From JAAELZ01 sp965237995 (lineage in GTDB: Bacteria; Pseudomonadota; Gammaproteobacteria; Arenicellales; Poriferihabitantaceae), in contig CBDEGO010000003.1 of the NCBI GenBank assembly GCA_965237995.1, forward strand, positions 682,001 through 746,000: a DNA stretch of 64,000 bases, given 5' to 3'. The stretch's first letter is position 1, and every line of letters begins with the position of its first letter. The notes beneath the pieces are model-generated. The model searched no databases. It saw only the letters and a list, made by a program, of their open reading frames with translations, and was not told the DNA's origin. This document shows, one piece after another, positions 1 through 9,194 of the stretch. The position numbers and the translations under genes were made by a program.

Positions 1-102
1 ATTGATTAAAAACAGCGTATTCTTCCCCAGCAAGGTGAAATCGATTACTTGGACATTAGCAAACGGCCCGAAGGCCGTCATTGTTACCGATAGCGGGCGC
101 AC
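1..102 (-). CDS. sbcC: Exonuclease SbcC, N-terminal 34 residues (partial)
   Basis: This is the beginning of the large ATPase subunit of the SbcCD double-strand nuclease, cut by the window edge. Reading the minus strand from a GTG at 102 gives MRPLSVTMTAFGPF and then an open frame to base 1. That start is the typical SbcC N-terminus, a beta strand leading to the Walker A loop, which lies beyond the window. The GTG follows the sbcD stop codon with a 1-base gap, so the two genes are translationally coupled. The frame is too short to judge the rest. The family identity rests on the N-terminal motif plus the sbcD neighbour, and I am confident of it. Confidence 0.85.
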   Translation of the reverse strand, partial: MRPLSVTMTAFGPFANVQVIDFTLLGKNTLFLIN

Positions 103-103
103 T

Positions 104-1243
104 TTATTCTTCGCTGTTCTGACACTGCTCCAACACGCTTTTTACAACCTCGGCTTGTTCAGCGGTCAGTGTTTCGCCTTGCACCTGTTGATAAAAATCG
201 TTAAACATCGCCCACTCGCCCTTCACTAGTTGAGCGCGATCAACAGCGACACGTTGATTGTCAGCAAGCAAGCCCGGACGCTCTATGTGCAACACATTAG
301 GATAAACGCTTCGCAGTCTCTGCATGGGTTCCAGCAGCGCTTGCTTATCGGTTAAACGTATCAATAAATAATCATCGGAGTTCGGATCAGTTTTACCAGT
401 TTCAATCAGGCTTTCAAGTTCGCCTTCTAGTGTGCGCATATTGCGTAACGGTGATAGCGCTATTAGCTCAATCTGACACTGCCCTTTTTCATCCATTTCC
501 ACCAAAGTAACCGACTTATTGTGCTTTTCTTCAGAAAACGAATACTTCAATATCGAACCAGAATAGCGAATGGTAGATCGACTTCGTTGTTGAGGGCCGT
601 GCAAATGTCCTAACGCGACATAATCGAACTGCTTAAAATGATCGCTAGAAACTTGATCTGCACCGCCAATGGATAATGGTCGTTCGGAATCACAGACCTC
701 GGCTCCACCTACAAAACAATGGCTAATCAAAACATTGCGCTGACTAGCCTCTGGTTGCAGATTGCCAATTAAGAACCGCATGGCGTCATCATGGCTTTTA
801 ACTTCCAATGCACTCTCAAACACATCTCGAACCATCAATGGGTCGGCATAGGGCAAGCCATAAAACGCAACTTCACCAAAAGCATCACTTAAACAAATGG
901 GTTTATGTTCTTGCGACAACTTTCCGAGCATATATAAATTCGCTTTTGCTAATTGCCCCGAACCAAAATTGAGACGCTCTGGACTATCGTGGTTGCCAGA
1001 TATGAGTATGACAGGAATACTAAGCTGGTTACACAGTACACTAAGCACCTCATCGACCAAAGACACCGCGCTTGCGGGAGGCACTGCGCGGTCATATAGG
1101 TCTCCTGCGATGATCACTACATCTACCTGTTTTTCCTCTGCTAAAACGATGATCTGATCTAGCACATGGCGCTGGTCTTCAAGTAAATTCACTTGGTGAA
1201 ACTGGCGACCAATATGCCAATCAGAGGTGTGCAGGATTCGCAT
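104..1243 (-). CDS. sbcD: Exonuclease SbcD, nuclease subunit of SbcCD
   Basis: This is the Mn-dependent nuclease subunit of SbcCD, which cleaves hairpins and blocked DNA ends. The 379 residues start with MRILHTSDWHIGR, the first calcineurin-like phosphoesterase motif (D8, H10). They continue with AGDLYDRAVPP and SGNHDSPERL, the second and third metal-binding motifs, and ALGHLHGPQ, the fourth. The C-terminal third is the capping and dimer region. The length is slightly under the E. coli protein (400 aa). Translation probably starts at the ATG at 1243. It is the first gene of an sbcDC operon running out of the left edge. Nothing looks broken. Confidence 0.96.
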   Translation of the reverse strand: MRILHTSDWHIGRQFHQVNLLEDQRHVLDQIIVLAEEKQVDVVIIAGDLYDRAVPPASAVSLVDEVLSVLCNQLSIPVILISGNHDSPERLNFGSGQLAKANLYMLGKLSQEHKPICLSDAFGEVAFYGLPYADPLMVRDVFESALEVKSHDDAMRFLIGNLQPEASQRNVLISHCFVGGAEVCDSERPLSIGGADQVSSDHFKQFDYVALGHLHGPQQRSRSTIRYSGSILKYSFSEEKHNKSVTLVEMDEKGQCQIELIALSPLRNMRTLEGELESLIETGKTDPNSDDYLLIRLTDKQALLEPMQRLRSVYPNVLHIERPGLLADNQRVAVDRAQLVKGEWAMFNDFYQQVQGETLTAEQAEVVKSVLEQCQNSEE

Positions 1244-1726
1244 GCGTTTAAATTATTCCCGTGCAGTTCAAAACAGTATAAATAGGTCGCGTACTCGCTG
1301 TATATAACATCGCTTTGATTATAGGTGATCTCCGTCTTATCATCAGCGTTAAACCGAATTAGAATGAACTTTGATAGTTGATACTGGGCCAATCCCTATC
1401 TCGACTGTTAGCGAAAGCAACAGCATGATGATAACCGAGCTAATCAACTCAATTGATGGACGAGAGCCTCTCTTAGACTACAATTAAATCTGCCCAAAAG
1501 ACTCTAGCCGCATACGCAAACCTAACTGACAGCCCTGCCTATAATGCGCACCACTTTATCTGTACTTGCCATGATGAACTAAGTAGTTAATACTTAGTCT
1601 TATCAGCGTCAGTCACTTAATTCTTTGCGAGAAACTGGTTGCAGATAAGCAGTTCAAATTGCTTATCTTTATCGAGTCAAAATGCCATAGTAATAAATTT
1701 TTATCCTAAACAGTCATACTCAGACG
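1244..1726. other. Intergenic region without recognised gene
   Basis: This 483-base stretch separates the divergent sbcD and msrB-like genes and must hold both promoters. A 67-codon minus frame at 1189-1392 overlaps the start of sbcD and has no family signature, so I do not call it. No RNA gene or repeat was seen. Confidence 0.5.
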
Positions 1727-2347
1727 ATGGAACACACCATGCCAAACAAAAAAATTTCACGACGTAAACTAATTGAAGGTGCATTGCTAGCCAGCGCTGG
1801 TGCCTTTTCACTCAAAGCCAGCGCTGATCAAAGCGCCTCATACACCAAAATTTCAGACGTAGCTCCAAGAGAAGAAGATTTTACCTATGAAATTCAACGC
1901 TCGGATGAAGAGTGGCAAGCTTTGCTCTCACCCGAAGAATATTTAATCTTACGCGAAGGCAATACCGAAGCCCCTAAAAGTAGCCCGCTGTGGAATGAAA
2001 AACAGCCAGGAGATTATCGCTGCAAAGGCTGTGGACTGTTAGCTTACTCCTCTACTTACAAAATAATATTACAAAAAGGCTGGGTCTTTTTCACACGCAG
2101 CGAACCGGACAGCACCTTAAACGGAGTGGACTTGCAAGCTGAATATGGCGATACCACCTTACATGAATTGACAGAAGCACATTGCAGACGCTGCGGCAGT
2201 CACTTAGGCCACATTGTATATCTTAACAAGCGGATCCTGCATTGCATAAATGGAGCCTCGCTTACCTTTGAGGCTAACCCAAGCAACGCTGAACCTTCGT
2301 TTAGCAGTAAGTCCTCTACAGCGGCGAGTTATGGCAGCGGTATGTGA
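1727..2347 (+). CDS. msrB: Peptide-methionine (R)-S-oxide reductase with twin-arginine signal
   Basis: This is an MsrB-type enzyme that would reduce methionine-R-sulfoxide in proteins. The N-terminus carries SRRKLIEGALLASAGAFS, a twin-arginine signal (R12-R13) with a hydrophobic stretch, so export by Tat is inferred. Zinc-type pairs are CKGC (C99, C102) and CRRC (C153, C156), and HCINGASL holds the expected catalytic cysteine, C173. The family motif GWPSF is changed to GWVFF, and the C-terminus extends about 25 residues beyond the domain. The start could also be the ATG at 1739. It is a single gene followed by a perfect 12-bp hairpin. The fold is confident, but the activity is less so because of the substituted motif. 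Confidence 0.88.
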   Translation: MEHTMPNKKISRRKLIEGALLASAGAFSLKASADQSASYTKISDVAPREEDFTYEIQRSDEEWQALLSPEEYLILREGNTEAPKSSPLWNEKQPGDYRCKGCGLLAYSSTYKIILQKGWVFFTRSEPDSTLNGVDLQAEYGDTTLHELTEAHCRRCGSHLGHIVYLNKRILHCINGASLTFEANPSNAEPSFSSKSSTAASYGSGM

Positions 2348-2354
2348 GCATCCC

Positions 2355-2382
2355 ACGCCCAATGCCGCAAGGCATTGGGCGT
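2355..2382. terminator. 12-bp perfect hairpin with GCAA tetraloop
   Basis: The arms ACGCCCAATGCC and GGCATTGGGCGT pair perfectly around a GCAA (GNRA-type) loop, 8 bases after the msrB stop. There is no T-run after it, so it is either a factor-assisted terminator or a small RNA-stabilising repeat. The position suits transcript end formation. Confidence 0.5.
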
Positions 2383-2483
2383 ATTGCCATGCGGTGCGCA
2401 ATTTGCTTATATGCTCTCCTAAACGCTTTATGTACCACTAAAAACAGCTAGCTTAAAGAGCAACGCCTTAGATACCCGCAGGC

Positions 2484-2927
2484 TTAATTAGGTGGATCAA
2501 ACGTATGCTTAAACGTAAAAGCATGGGCTGTTTCTTTATTCTCCTGTAAAAATGACAATCTATCCTTTGCCTCTAGTAAATCAGGCTTGTGCCCTGCTTT
2601 CACCCACCACATTACCTGATGGCCGCCGGGCATTTTAACAAACCATTCTCGCTTACGTTTTAAAAACGCTAAATGAGTCGATTCAAAAACAAACGCTTTC
2701 AGGTCTTCTATTGAGTGCCATACCGACATATTAGGGATAATTAGCCGGTCATCAAATAGTTTGATATTAGTCGCATCGCCTGATTCGTCTTGCAAGCGCC
2801 AGATAAAACCCTTACTTTGCTCAGCGAGCGCATTGACTCTGGCTAGGTTATTAGTAAATTCCGACATGGCATCACTATTTAAATCTGCCACGGCTTTAGC
2901 AATATTTAGTTGGGCAAGCTGATACAT
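2484..2927 (-). CDS. DUF3291 family protein
   Basis: This is a 147-residue soluble protein of the DUF3291 family, whose function is not established. The opening YQLAQLNIAKAVADLN, the GFIWRLQDESGDAT segment and the tryptophan-rich stretch with VKMPGGHQVMWWV fit the family, as does the length. The fold is thought to be related to dimeric alpha/beta-barrel monooxygenase-like proteins, which is family knowledge rather than something visible here. The start is the ATG at 2927. It converges with the msrB-like gene and stands alone, with about 215 bases of unassigned sequence between it and the next gene on the same strand. Confidence 0.8.
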   Translation of the reverse strand: MYQLAQLNIAKAVADLNSDAMSEFTNNLARVNALAEQSKGFIWRLQDESGDATNIKLFDDRLIIPNMSVWHSIEDLKAFVFESTHLAFLKRKREWFVKMPGGHQVMWWVKAGHKPDLLEAKDRLSFLQENKETAHAFTFKHTFDPPN

Positions 2928-3142
2928 TGTTTAAGTTTAGCAAAAATTACCTGTCAACCTCTAATACCATCCTCCCTTTGGACTTAGGTGGTCAATCAGG
3001 CGTGTTGTACCAACTCAATTGTGCATCACCGTGCACATTAACGGTCAAGTAAAGGTACTCAGAACAGTGAAATATCCTAAGTACAGTCGAGGACAATGAT
3101 CAAAACGCTCAGATTGGGAATAGCGGTTGCGGGCGTAGTTTA

Positions 3143-3694
3143 TTAGTTGTAGCGACTACTCGGTGAGGACACCAAGAATACCGTATTGCCCACGCGCAAA
3201 TAAGCGGGAGCACTATAACCACTACCACCTCGACTAAAGCGGTAAGTTGCGCGATTACCATTGGTGTGGCCAACATATCGGCCCGATTCTACTGCGCCGC
3301 CGGATGAGTTCAATACAGTCACCTCAGGCTGACCATAACTAGTCGGGGTTAAAATAACTAACTTTCCGTCACCTTCGGACACAGGCTTCCATACAATTCC
3401 CGTACCCGCGAGCGAACGCGAGCTTATTTGTGCATTCGTATCGGTAGTGGTAACCGCATTTGTTTCTACGGACGCTGTAGGAGTAATGGGAGTAGTAGGA
3501 GTAGGTTCCGTTACAGTAGAACTTGTGTCGATCACATTAGATGGAGTGGCCGCTGTACCGACCGCTTCAACATTAGGCGCAAACAAGGTGAATTCTTGCC
3601 CTGCATTTGAGCTAGAGCTACCCAAATCGCAGGCAGTGAGCAAACTCACCATTACAATACTGGACAAACTAACTACATATTTTTTAAACTTCAT
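3143..3694 (-). CDS. Small secreted lipoprotein of unknown function
   Basis: I place the start at the ATG at 3694, which gives MKFKKYVVSLSSIVMVSLLTACDL. This is a standard lipoprotein signal with lipobox LTAC, so the mature protein should be a membrane lipoprotein beginning at cysteine. An in-frame upstream start at 3754 would only lengthen the leader. After the cysteine come a serine stretch, a threonine- and proline-rich low-complexity linker of about 60 residues, and a C-terminal module of about 90 residues with VWKPVSEGDGKLVILTP and a run of small beta-type segments. I do not recognise that module. No operon partner is present. Secretion is confident; the function is unknown. Confidence 0.72.
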   Translation of the reverse strand: MKFKKYVVSLSSIVMVSLLTACDLGSSSSNAGQEFTLFAPNVEAVGTAATPSNVIDTSSTVTEPTPTTPITPTASVETNAVTTTDTNAQISSRSLAGTGIVWKPVSEGDGKLVILTPTSYGQPEVTVLNSSGGAVESGRYVGHTNGNRATYRFSRGGSGYSAPAYLRVGNTVFLVSSPSSRYN

Positions 3695-4243
3695 CGTACC
3701 CTGTACCCTCTTTATATATATTCTCGATCTTAGAATTAAATTAATAGTCATCATCGCGCTTCTACCGTCACTGATGCTGCAACAAATAAAGAGCTACAAT
3801 AAAAGGCTAAATGACAAAGCCCTTCACAATATAAACCTTCATTTTAGCAATGTACGGAGGTTCAACGCGTGGGTCTATTTTTCGTGTAAATCACATTCAG
3901 TTAACAACGTAACATCATAATTACACAATATTTGTTTTAGTTTATGCTGGCATCAGTGAATTTCTGCTGAATACGAAAATGACTGCGCCCCATCGACAAC
4001 CTATACACTGATCGGCACCATAAATAACGTCATCAAGAGAGAAACTGCCTTCGTTGCGACTTGATAACAACTTGATATCCGTCACCTTGCGGATGCACCC
4101 TCCAAGCACACCGGTAGCGCGTGCCTCTACATCCTCAGTTGTTATATATGCACTATTTATCTATTACAGCGAGCAGTACCTTACTTCTTAGAGATTAAGG
4201 ACTATAGGGCAATACAGCATTGCAGAACCTAGAAAGACTCATC
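3695..4243. other. Intergenic region without recognised gene
   Basis: About 550 bases lie between the lipoprotein and the VOC gene. The plus-strand frame at 3447-3920 is a shadow across the lipoprotein coding strand. No RNA gene, hairpin with T-run or repeat was found. Confidence 0.45.
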
Positions 4244-4627
4244 CTAAACATAATGCGATATCTCCAGCAAATTACCATCAGGGTCACGAATGTAAACAGA
4301 ATTAATTTCCCCAAGTGCACCTGTTCGACTAACCGGCCCTTGCTCTATATCAACATCTTGCAAGTCAAGCTGCTGTAAGATTTCATCCATTGTTGCGTCA
4401 GCGACTAAGCATAAATCTGCACTACCTGCAGTTGCTTGCGCTGCATTTGGCGCTACCTCTTGCCCCGCGAGATGCAGATTAATTTTGTGCACTCCGTAGT
4501 GCAATGCGACACGAGTACCCGCAAATGTTTTCGCCTGCATGCCTAACACTTGCTGGTAAAACTGTACCGTGGTATCTATATCGCGCACTGTCAGCACCAG
4601 ATTATCTAAGCGGTTAATTTTAAACAT
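4244..4627 (-). CDS. VOC-superfamily protein (glyoxalase/bleomycin-resistance fold)
   Basis: This is a single-domain vicinal-oxygen-chelate protein of about 127 residues. Two beta-alpha-beta-beta-beta modules are visible: LDNLVLTVRDIDTTVQFYQQ with LGMQ, and later DLCLVADATMDEILQQL with the end motif PDGNLLEIS. The glutamate in LLEIS and the histidine in INLHLAG are the expected metal ligands. The substrate cannot be told; members include dioxygenases, glyoxalases and resistance proteins. I prefer the ATG at 4627 over a TTG at 4636. It is divergent from ygfZ across about 140 bases and otherwise solitary. Confidence 0.85.
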   Translation of the reverse strand: MFKINRLDNLVLTVRDIDTTVQFYQQVLGMQAKTFAGTRVALHYGVHKINLHLAGQEVAPNAAQATAGSADLCLVADATMDEILQQLDLQDVDIEQGPVSRTGALGEINSVYIRDPDGNLLEISHYV

Positions 4628-4768
4628 CAATTTCAATGATTAATAAAGCCGAAGCATTAGCTCCATCATATCAAAAAAGAGCACGATTTATCGCTGCTAG
4701 ACACCAAGCTAGCATATATAATTTATAGGATTATTTAACCTTTTTAAGCTGCCGCAGCCACACAAACA

Positions 4769-5761
4769 ATGACCGCATCAATATGGACTAATTTCTTGCA
4801 ATCTCGGGGGTTTTCGACTGATGACGCCTGCCTGCCTTATAGCGCTATCGAGCCAACGCCCCCTTGTTTATTTGACCTATCTTCAATCAAGGCCTTATTG
4901 TGCGAAGGCGATGACGCCCCAACATTCTTGCAAGGCCAGCTTAGCAACGATGTTAATAAATTACAGAATGTAGGCGATTGCCAACTGAGCGCATACTGCA
5001 CACCTAAAGGGCGCATGTTGGCCTTATTCGTCGTCGTTAAAACGCTAGAAGGCTATGTAATGATCGCGCCTCAAGCAGTTATCGGCAAGGTACAAAAGCG
5101 GTTACAAATGTTTGTAATGCGAGCGAAAGTAAAGTTTGAATTAGCGCAAAATTTAGGTTTATTAGGTGGTGATCTAGGCAATGACGATTGCACTAGCTTA
5201 TTAAGCTTTTGCCAACAAAATGCAATACTCACTTGCCGCTACCCAAGTAGCGCGCGAATGCTGTTTATCGCACCGCATCAAATATTGATCTCGCTCATAG
5301 AAGAATTTGATATACCCCTAACCGACGAGCCTAGTTGGCAGTCGAAAAATATTGCCGAAGGACTGCCTCAACTCAATGAAACTTTGATAGAAGAATTAAT
5401 TCCACAGTCTCTGAATTTAGACTTAGTTGACGGCGTTAATTTTAAAAAAGGCTGCTATCCCGGACAAGAAATCATTGCTAGGATTAAGTACCGCGGAAAG
5501 CCCAAAACCCGCATGATCACGTGTAGCGTCAACGAACAAGATGCTCTCGATCTCAAACTAAGCATCGGGATACCAATTTTCATACCTGAGCGAACAAGCA
5601 ACATAGGCGTAGTTGTCAATATTGGAAAAGCCCACAACGGCCAAGTGCCGGTCCAGATCACAGCGCCCGTAACCGCCTTATCTGATGGAAATTTATTTTT
5701 AGCCTCTTCCGATGGCCCATTACTCACCCGAGCAGACTTACCCTACCCCATACCGGTTTAA
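4769..5761 (+). CDS. ygfZ: Folate-binding tRNA-modification/Fe-S repair protein YgfZ
   Basis: This is a GcvT-like folate-binding protein that helps maintain certain Fe-S enzymes such as MiaB. The diagnostic signature KKGCYPGQEIIAR is present with its cysteine at C229. The N-terminal half has the FLQGQLSNDVN segment typical of the family. The length, 330 residues, matches the family (E. coli 326). The C-terminal beta-barrel segment follows after residue 245. The gene is divergent from the VOC gene. It lies 145 bases upstream of the fatty-acid operon and is probably transcribed separately. No damage was seen. Confidence 0.94.
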   Translation: MTASIWTNFLQSRGFSTDDACLPYSAIEPTPPCLFDLSSIKALLCEGDDAPTFLQGQLSNDVNKLQNVGDCQLSAYCTPKGRMLALFVVVKTLEGYVMIAPQAVIGKVQKRLQMFVMRAKVKFELAQNLGLLGGDLGNDDCTSLLSFCQQNAILTCRYPSSARMLFIAPHQILISLIEEFDIPLTDEPSWQSKNIAEGLPQLNETLIEELIPQSLNLDLVDGVNFKKGCYPGQEIIARIKYRGKPKTRMITCSVNEQDALDLKLSIGIPIFIPERTSNIGVVVNIGKAHNGQVPVQITAPVTALSDGNLFLASSDGPLLTRADLPYPIPV

Positions 5762-5906
5762 CCAGCGCTAGCAATTTTTATGCTCGCACACCAAACAGTA
5801 TAGAACACACTCTGTTGAACCTATTTACAGATACGATGCTCTAACTAGGGACACTTTAAATGCCGGAATCAGTTAAACTTCTCTGAGAGAAAACACCCAC
5901 TCAAGC

Positions 5907-6761
5907 ATGCTACAAACCCTTCGCAACACCATTGGCTCAAAAATTATTAGTTGGTTAACCAAACCACTTGAGCTATACGATGACGGGCTAATAGACTTTG
6001 ACCGAATGAAGGACGAAATTTTGCCCGGCGATGTCATACTGGTTGAAGGCCAATCTCAGGTGAGCAGAATCATCCAAACTATCACCCAAAGCCGCTGGTC
6101 CCATTCAGCCATATGCGTAGGCAGGCCCGCAGATTTCATCAATTCCTTACCATCAAGCGTTGATAAAAGCGAATTCGAGCAAAACAGCAATAAGCCATTT
6201 TTAGTTGAAGCGGAGCTAGGCAAAGGCACCATCATCGAGAACGTGGAGCAATATAGGAAGTTTAGAGTGCGCATTTGCCGACCTAACGGCCTGTCGCATA
6301 ACGACCGCAGTGAGGTTGTCACGTATGTCTGTAACCGCTTAGGGGCGGAATACAACGTGCGGCAATTACTCGACTTGGCTCGTTTTTTATTCCCCTACGG
6401 CGTACTACCTAGGCGATGGCGCTCTAGCTTGTTTGAACATAACGCTGGGCCAGAAACCAAAATCGTGTGCTCAACGCTGATTGCCGATGCCTTTCAAGCC
6501 GTCAACTTCCCTATTTTGCCGATTCTGTCTCCCAACGATAACGGCAGCCGACGCTTATTCAAACGTAATGCCAAGTTGTTTTCACCTTCGGATTTTGATA
6601 TTTCTCCTTTTTTTAGTATCATGAAATTTCCAAAATTCACATGGAATGAACGCCGTTATTATCACCACCTTCCTTGGGCTAAAGGAGACAAAAACTACCC
6701 CGACAACCCAAATATAGCGCCTGAGTATCTGACCGATAATCAACACGAACTAAAAACATGA
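5907..6761 (+). CDS. YiiX/LRAT-like permuted papain-fold hydrolase in the fad operon
   Basis: This is a 284-residue protein of the YiiX/YebB-type NlpC/P60-like clan. The circularly permuted order is clear: LPGDVILVEG near residue 40, the histidine in SRWSHSAICVG (H66), the acidic VEAELGKG (E101), and a cysteine in KIVCSTLIADAF (C188). There is no signal peptide. Its stop overlaps the fadE start by 4 bases, so the two are translationally coupled. Clan members include lipid acyltransferases and deacylases of the LRAT type, so hydrolysis or transfer of an acyl chain is an inference from context. A paralogue with the same residues lies at 56841-57716. Peptidase activity is the alternative. Confidence 0.82.
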   Translation: MLQTLRNTIGSKIISWLTKPLELYDDGLIDFDRMKDEILPGDVILVEGQSQVSRIIQTITQSRWSHSAICVGRPADFINSLPSSVDKSEFEQNSNKPFLVEAELGKGTIIENVEQYRKFRVRICRPNGLSHNDRSEVVTYVCNRLGAEYNVRQLLDLARFLFPYGVLPRRWRSSLFEHNAGPETKIVCSTLIADAFQAVNFPILPILSPNDNGSRRLFKRNAKLFSPSDFDISPFFSIMKFPKFTWNERRYYHHLPWAKGDKNYPDNPNIAPEYLTDNQHELKT

Positions 6762-9181
6762 ATTTAATCGTTATCCTTTGTACAGGCTTGTGTTTATTGA
6801 CCGTTGCCTATTTCCGTTTAGGTTCTGCCATCGCCTTCGCAGCCACTGCACTATCCTTAGTGGTTTCCGCAACGCTCTATGGAATCAATGCATTCACCAT
6901 CGTTTTATTAATTGCTCTATTAATTTTGTTCGGCCTATTTAGCATTACGTCGCTGCGCACCAAATTGGTTACAGGCCCAGTAATGAAATTGTTTAAATCG
7001 GCAATGCCCCGTGTATCCAAAACCGAGCAAGAAGCCTTAGAAGCGGGTACCGTATGGTGGGACGGAGAACTATTCGCTGGTCAGCCGAAGTGGCAGCAGT
7101 TACTTGATTACCCTAGCGCCCAATTATCAAGCGAGGAACAAGCCTTTCTTGATGGCCCGGTTGAAACCCTATGTGCGATGATTGATGACTGGGAAACGAC
7201 ACACCATTTGCGAGACCTAAGCCCAGAAGTATGGAATTACATTAAGTCAGAACGCTTTTTAGGTATGATCATTCCTAAACAATATGGCGGGCTTGAGTTT
7301 TCTCACTACGCGCATTCTTGCGTTGTAGCCAAGATCTCTACCCGCTCTATCAGCGCTGCTGTCACTGTAATGGTTCCTAACTCTTTGGGCCCTGGAGAAT
7401 TACTTTTGCATTATGGTACGCAAGAACAACGCGAACAATATTTGCCTAAATTGGCCAGCGGAGAAGAAATTCCGTGCTTTGCACTGACCAACCCTGAGGC
7501 AGGAAGTGATGCTGCTGCCATACCAGACAAAGGCATTGTCTGCATGCAAGAAGACGCACATGGAAACAAGGTCATGGGTATCCGCTTAACCTGGAATAAG
7601 CGTTATATCACCCTCGCCCCAGTTGCCACTGTAATGGGCTTGGCATTTGAATTATTCGACCCTGAATCACTATTAGGTACAGAGCAAAATCTAGGCATCA
7701 CTTGTGCACTGATTCCGTCGAACACGCCGGGTGTTGAAATCGGAGAGCGACACTTTCCGTTAGATTCGGCGTTCATGAATGGCCCAACACGCGGCAACGA
7801 TGTGTTCATTCCAATGCAATGGGTCATTGGTGGTCAAGACGGCGTTGGCAAAGGATGGAAAATGTTAATGGAAAGCTTGGCCGCAGGGCGCTGCATTTCA
7901 TTACCAGCACTAAGCTGCGGGGGCGCAACCTTAGCAGCAAAAACCACAGGCGCTTACGCGCGTATTCGCAAGCAATTTAATACTTCTATCGGCAACTTTG
8001 AGGGCGTGCAAGAAGCCTTAGCGCGCATTGGCGGTTTAGCATACCAGATGAACGCCGCGCGTCGAATGACCTGTGCCTCCTTAGATAACGGCGAACGTCC
8101 TTCAGTTATTTCCGCCATTCTTAAATATCACTTAACCGAAAATTTACGCTCAACTGTAAACGACGCCATGGACATTCAAGGCGGCTCTGGAATTTGCTTA
8201 GGTCCCAGCAATTTGTTTGCACGCGCGTACCAAACAATTCCGATTGCCATCACCGTTGAGGGCGCTAATATTTTAACACGTGCCCTGATCATTTTTGGTC
8301 AAGGCGCCATGCGCTGTCACCCGCACTTGCTTAAGGAAATTCATGCGGTACAGTCAGATGATGCCGATAATGTGCAACAGTTCGATAAGGCCTTCAACGC
8401 CCATATCGGTCACACCTTAAGCGCGGCAAGCCGCGGGCTTTGGTATGGCATAAGCAATAGTTATTTTGCCAGCGCGCCCGATAGCACAGTCAAGCGTTAT
8501 TACCAGCAGGCTTCACGTTATAGCGCGAGTTATGCGTTCATCGCAGATTTATCAATTGCATTACTAGGTAGCCAACTAAAGCGCCGAGAACGCCTTTCTG
8601 CGAGGCTAGGAGATGCCTTAAGTCAGCTATATCTTTGTTCAGCCAGCTTGAAACGCTTTCATGATGAAGGAGAACCCGCGGAAGACTTGATGCTGGTGCA
8701 TTGGTCTTGCCAACGATCGCTGTATCTTGTCGAACAGGCCTTACTTGAAACCTTAGACAATTTTCCTTCCAAAGCGCTTGGGGCACTACTTAAGTTTTTG
8801 TATTTCCCTGTATATGCTAAAGCGAAAAAGGCCAATGACCGAACTGATGCAGCCGTGGCTAAACTGCTATTGAGCCCTTCTGAAACGCGTAGCCGACTTT
8901 GCGAAGGCGTATTTACTAGCGACGTAAATGGGCGTAGCGGTCAAATCGAAGCCGCGTTGCCACTCGTTATCGAAGCAGAGAAAATCGAACGTAAAATAAG
9001 GAAGCAAACGGGCAAAAGCGCAATGACCTATCAACGCGTGCTAACATTAATTGAAGAAGTGTTGGAGCAAAAAATCATTAGCCAAGCTGAAGCTGATATC
9101 GTGATCGAAGCGGCGACGGCAAGAAATGCCATCATTCAAGTTGACCATTTTCCGGCTGACGCATTCAAAGCTCATCAATAA
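6758..9181 (+). CDS. fadE: Membrane-anchored acyl-CoA dehydrogenase FadE
   Basis: This enzyme performs the first step of beta-oxidation, acyl-CoA to trans-2-enoyl-CoA with FAD. The 807 residues match FadE length (about 814). Two or three hydrophobic helices in residues 1-65 anchor it to the inner membrane. The dehydrogenase core follows, with CFALTNPEAGSDAAA (substrate/FAD loop), the GKGWKMLMESLAAGR segment, MDIQGGSGICLGPSN and the ITVEGANILTR motif. A FadE-specific C-terminal helical domain fills residues 560-807. The gene starts inside the stop of the YiiX-like gene and is followed after 13 bases by the thiolase. It is intact. Confidence 0.95.
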   Translation: MNLIVILCTGLCLLTVAYFRLGSAIAFAATALSLVVSATLYGINAFTIVLLIALLILFGLFSITSLRTKLVTGPVMKLFKSAMPRVSKTEQEALEAGTVWWDGELFAGQPKWQQLLDYPSAQLSSEEQAFLDGPVETLCAMIDDWETTHHLRDLSPEVWNYIKSERFLGMIIPKQYGGLEFSHYAHSCVVAKISTRSISAAVTVMVPNSLGPGELLLHYGTQEQREQYLPKLASGEEIPCFALTNPEAGSDAAAIPDKGIVCMQEDAHGNKVMGIRLTWNKRYITLAPVATVMGLAFELFDPESLLGTEQNLGITCALIPSNTPGVEIGERHFPLDSAFMNGPTRGNDVFIPMQWVIGGQDGVGKGWKMLMESLAAGRCISLPALSCGGATLAAKTTGAYARIRKQFNTSIGNFEGVQEALARIGGLAYQMNAARRMTCASLDNGERPSVISAILKYHLTENLRSTVNDAMDIQGGSGICLGPSNLFARAYQTIPIAITVEGANILTRALIIFGQGAMRCHPHLLKEIHAVQSDDADNVQQFDKAFNAHIGHTLSAASRGLWYGISNSYFASAPDSTVKRYYQQASRYSASYAFIADLSIALLGSQLKRRERLSARLGDALSQLYLCSASLKRFHDEGEPAEDLMLVHWSCQRSLYLVEQALLETLDNFPSKALGALLKFLYFPVYAKAKKANDRTDAAVAKLLLSPSETRSRLCEGVFTSDVNGRSGQIEAALPLVIEAEKIERKIRKQTGKSAMTYQRVLTLIEEVLEQKIISQAEADIVIEAATARNAIIQVDHFPADAFKAHQ

Positions 9182-9194
9182 ATAGTCAAACACC

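Noticed and set aside
1189..1392. 67-codon minus-strand frame overlapping the start of sbcD
   Set aside because: It overlaps the well-supported sbcD start, has no family signature or signal and low-complexity composition.
3447..3920. 157-codon plus-strand frame
   Set aside because: Its first part is antisense to the lipoprotein gene and the rest has no recognisable feature; it is a shadow frame.
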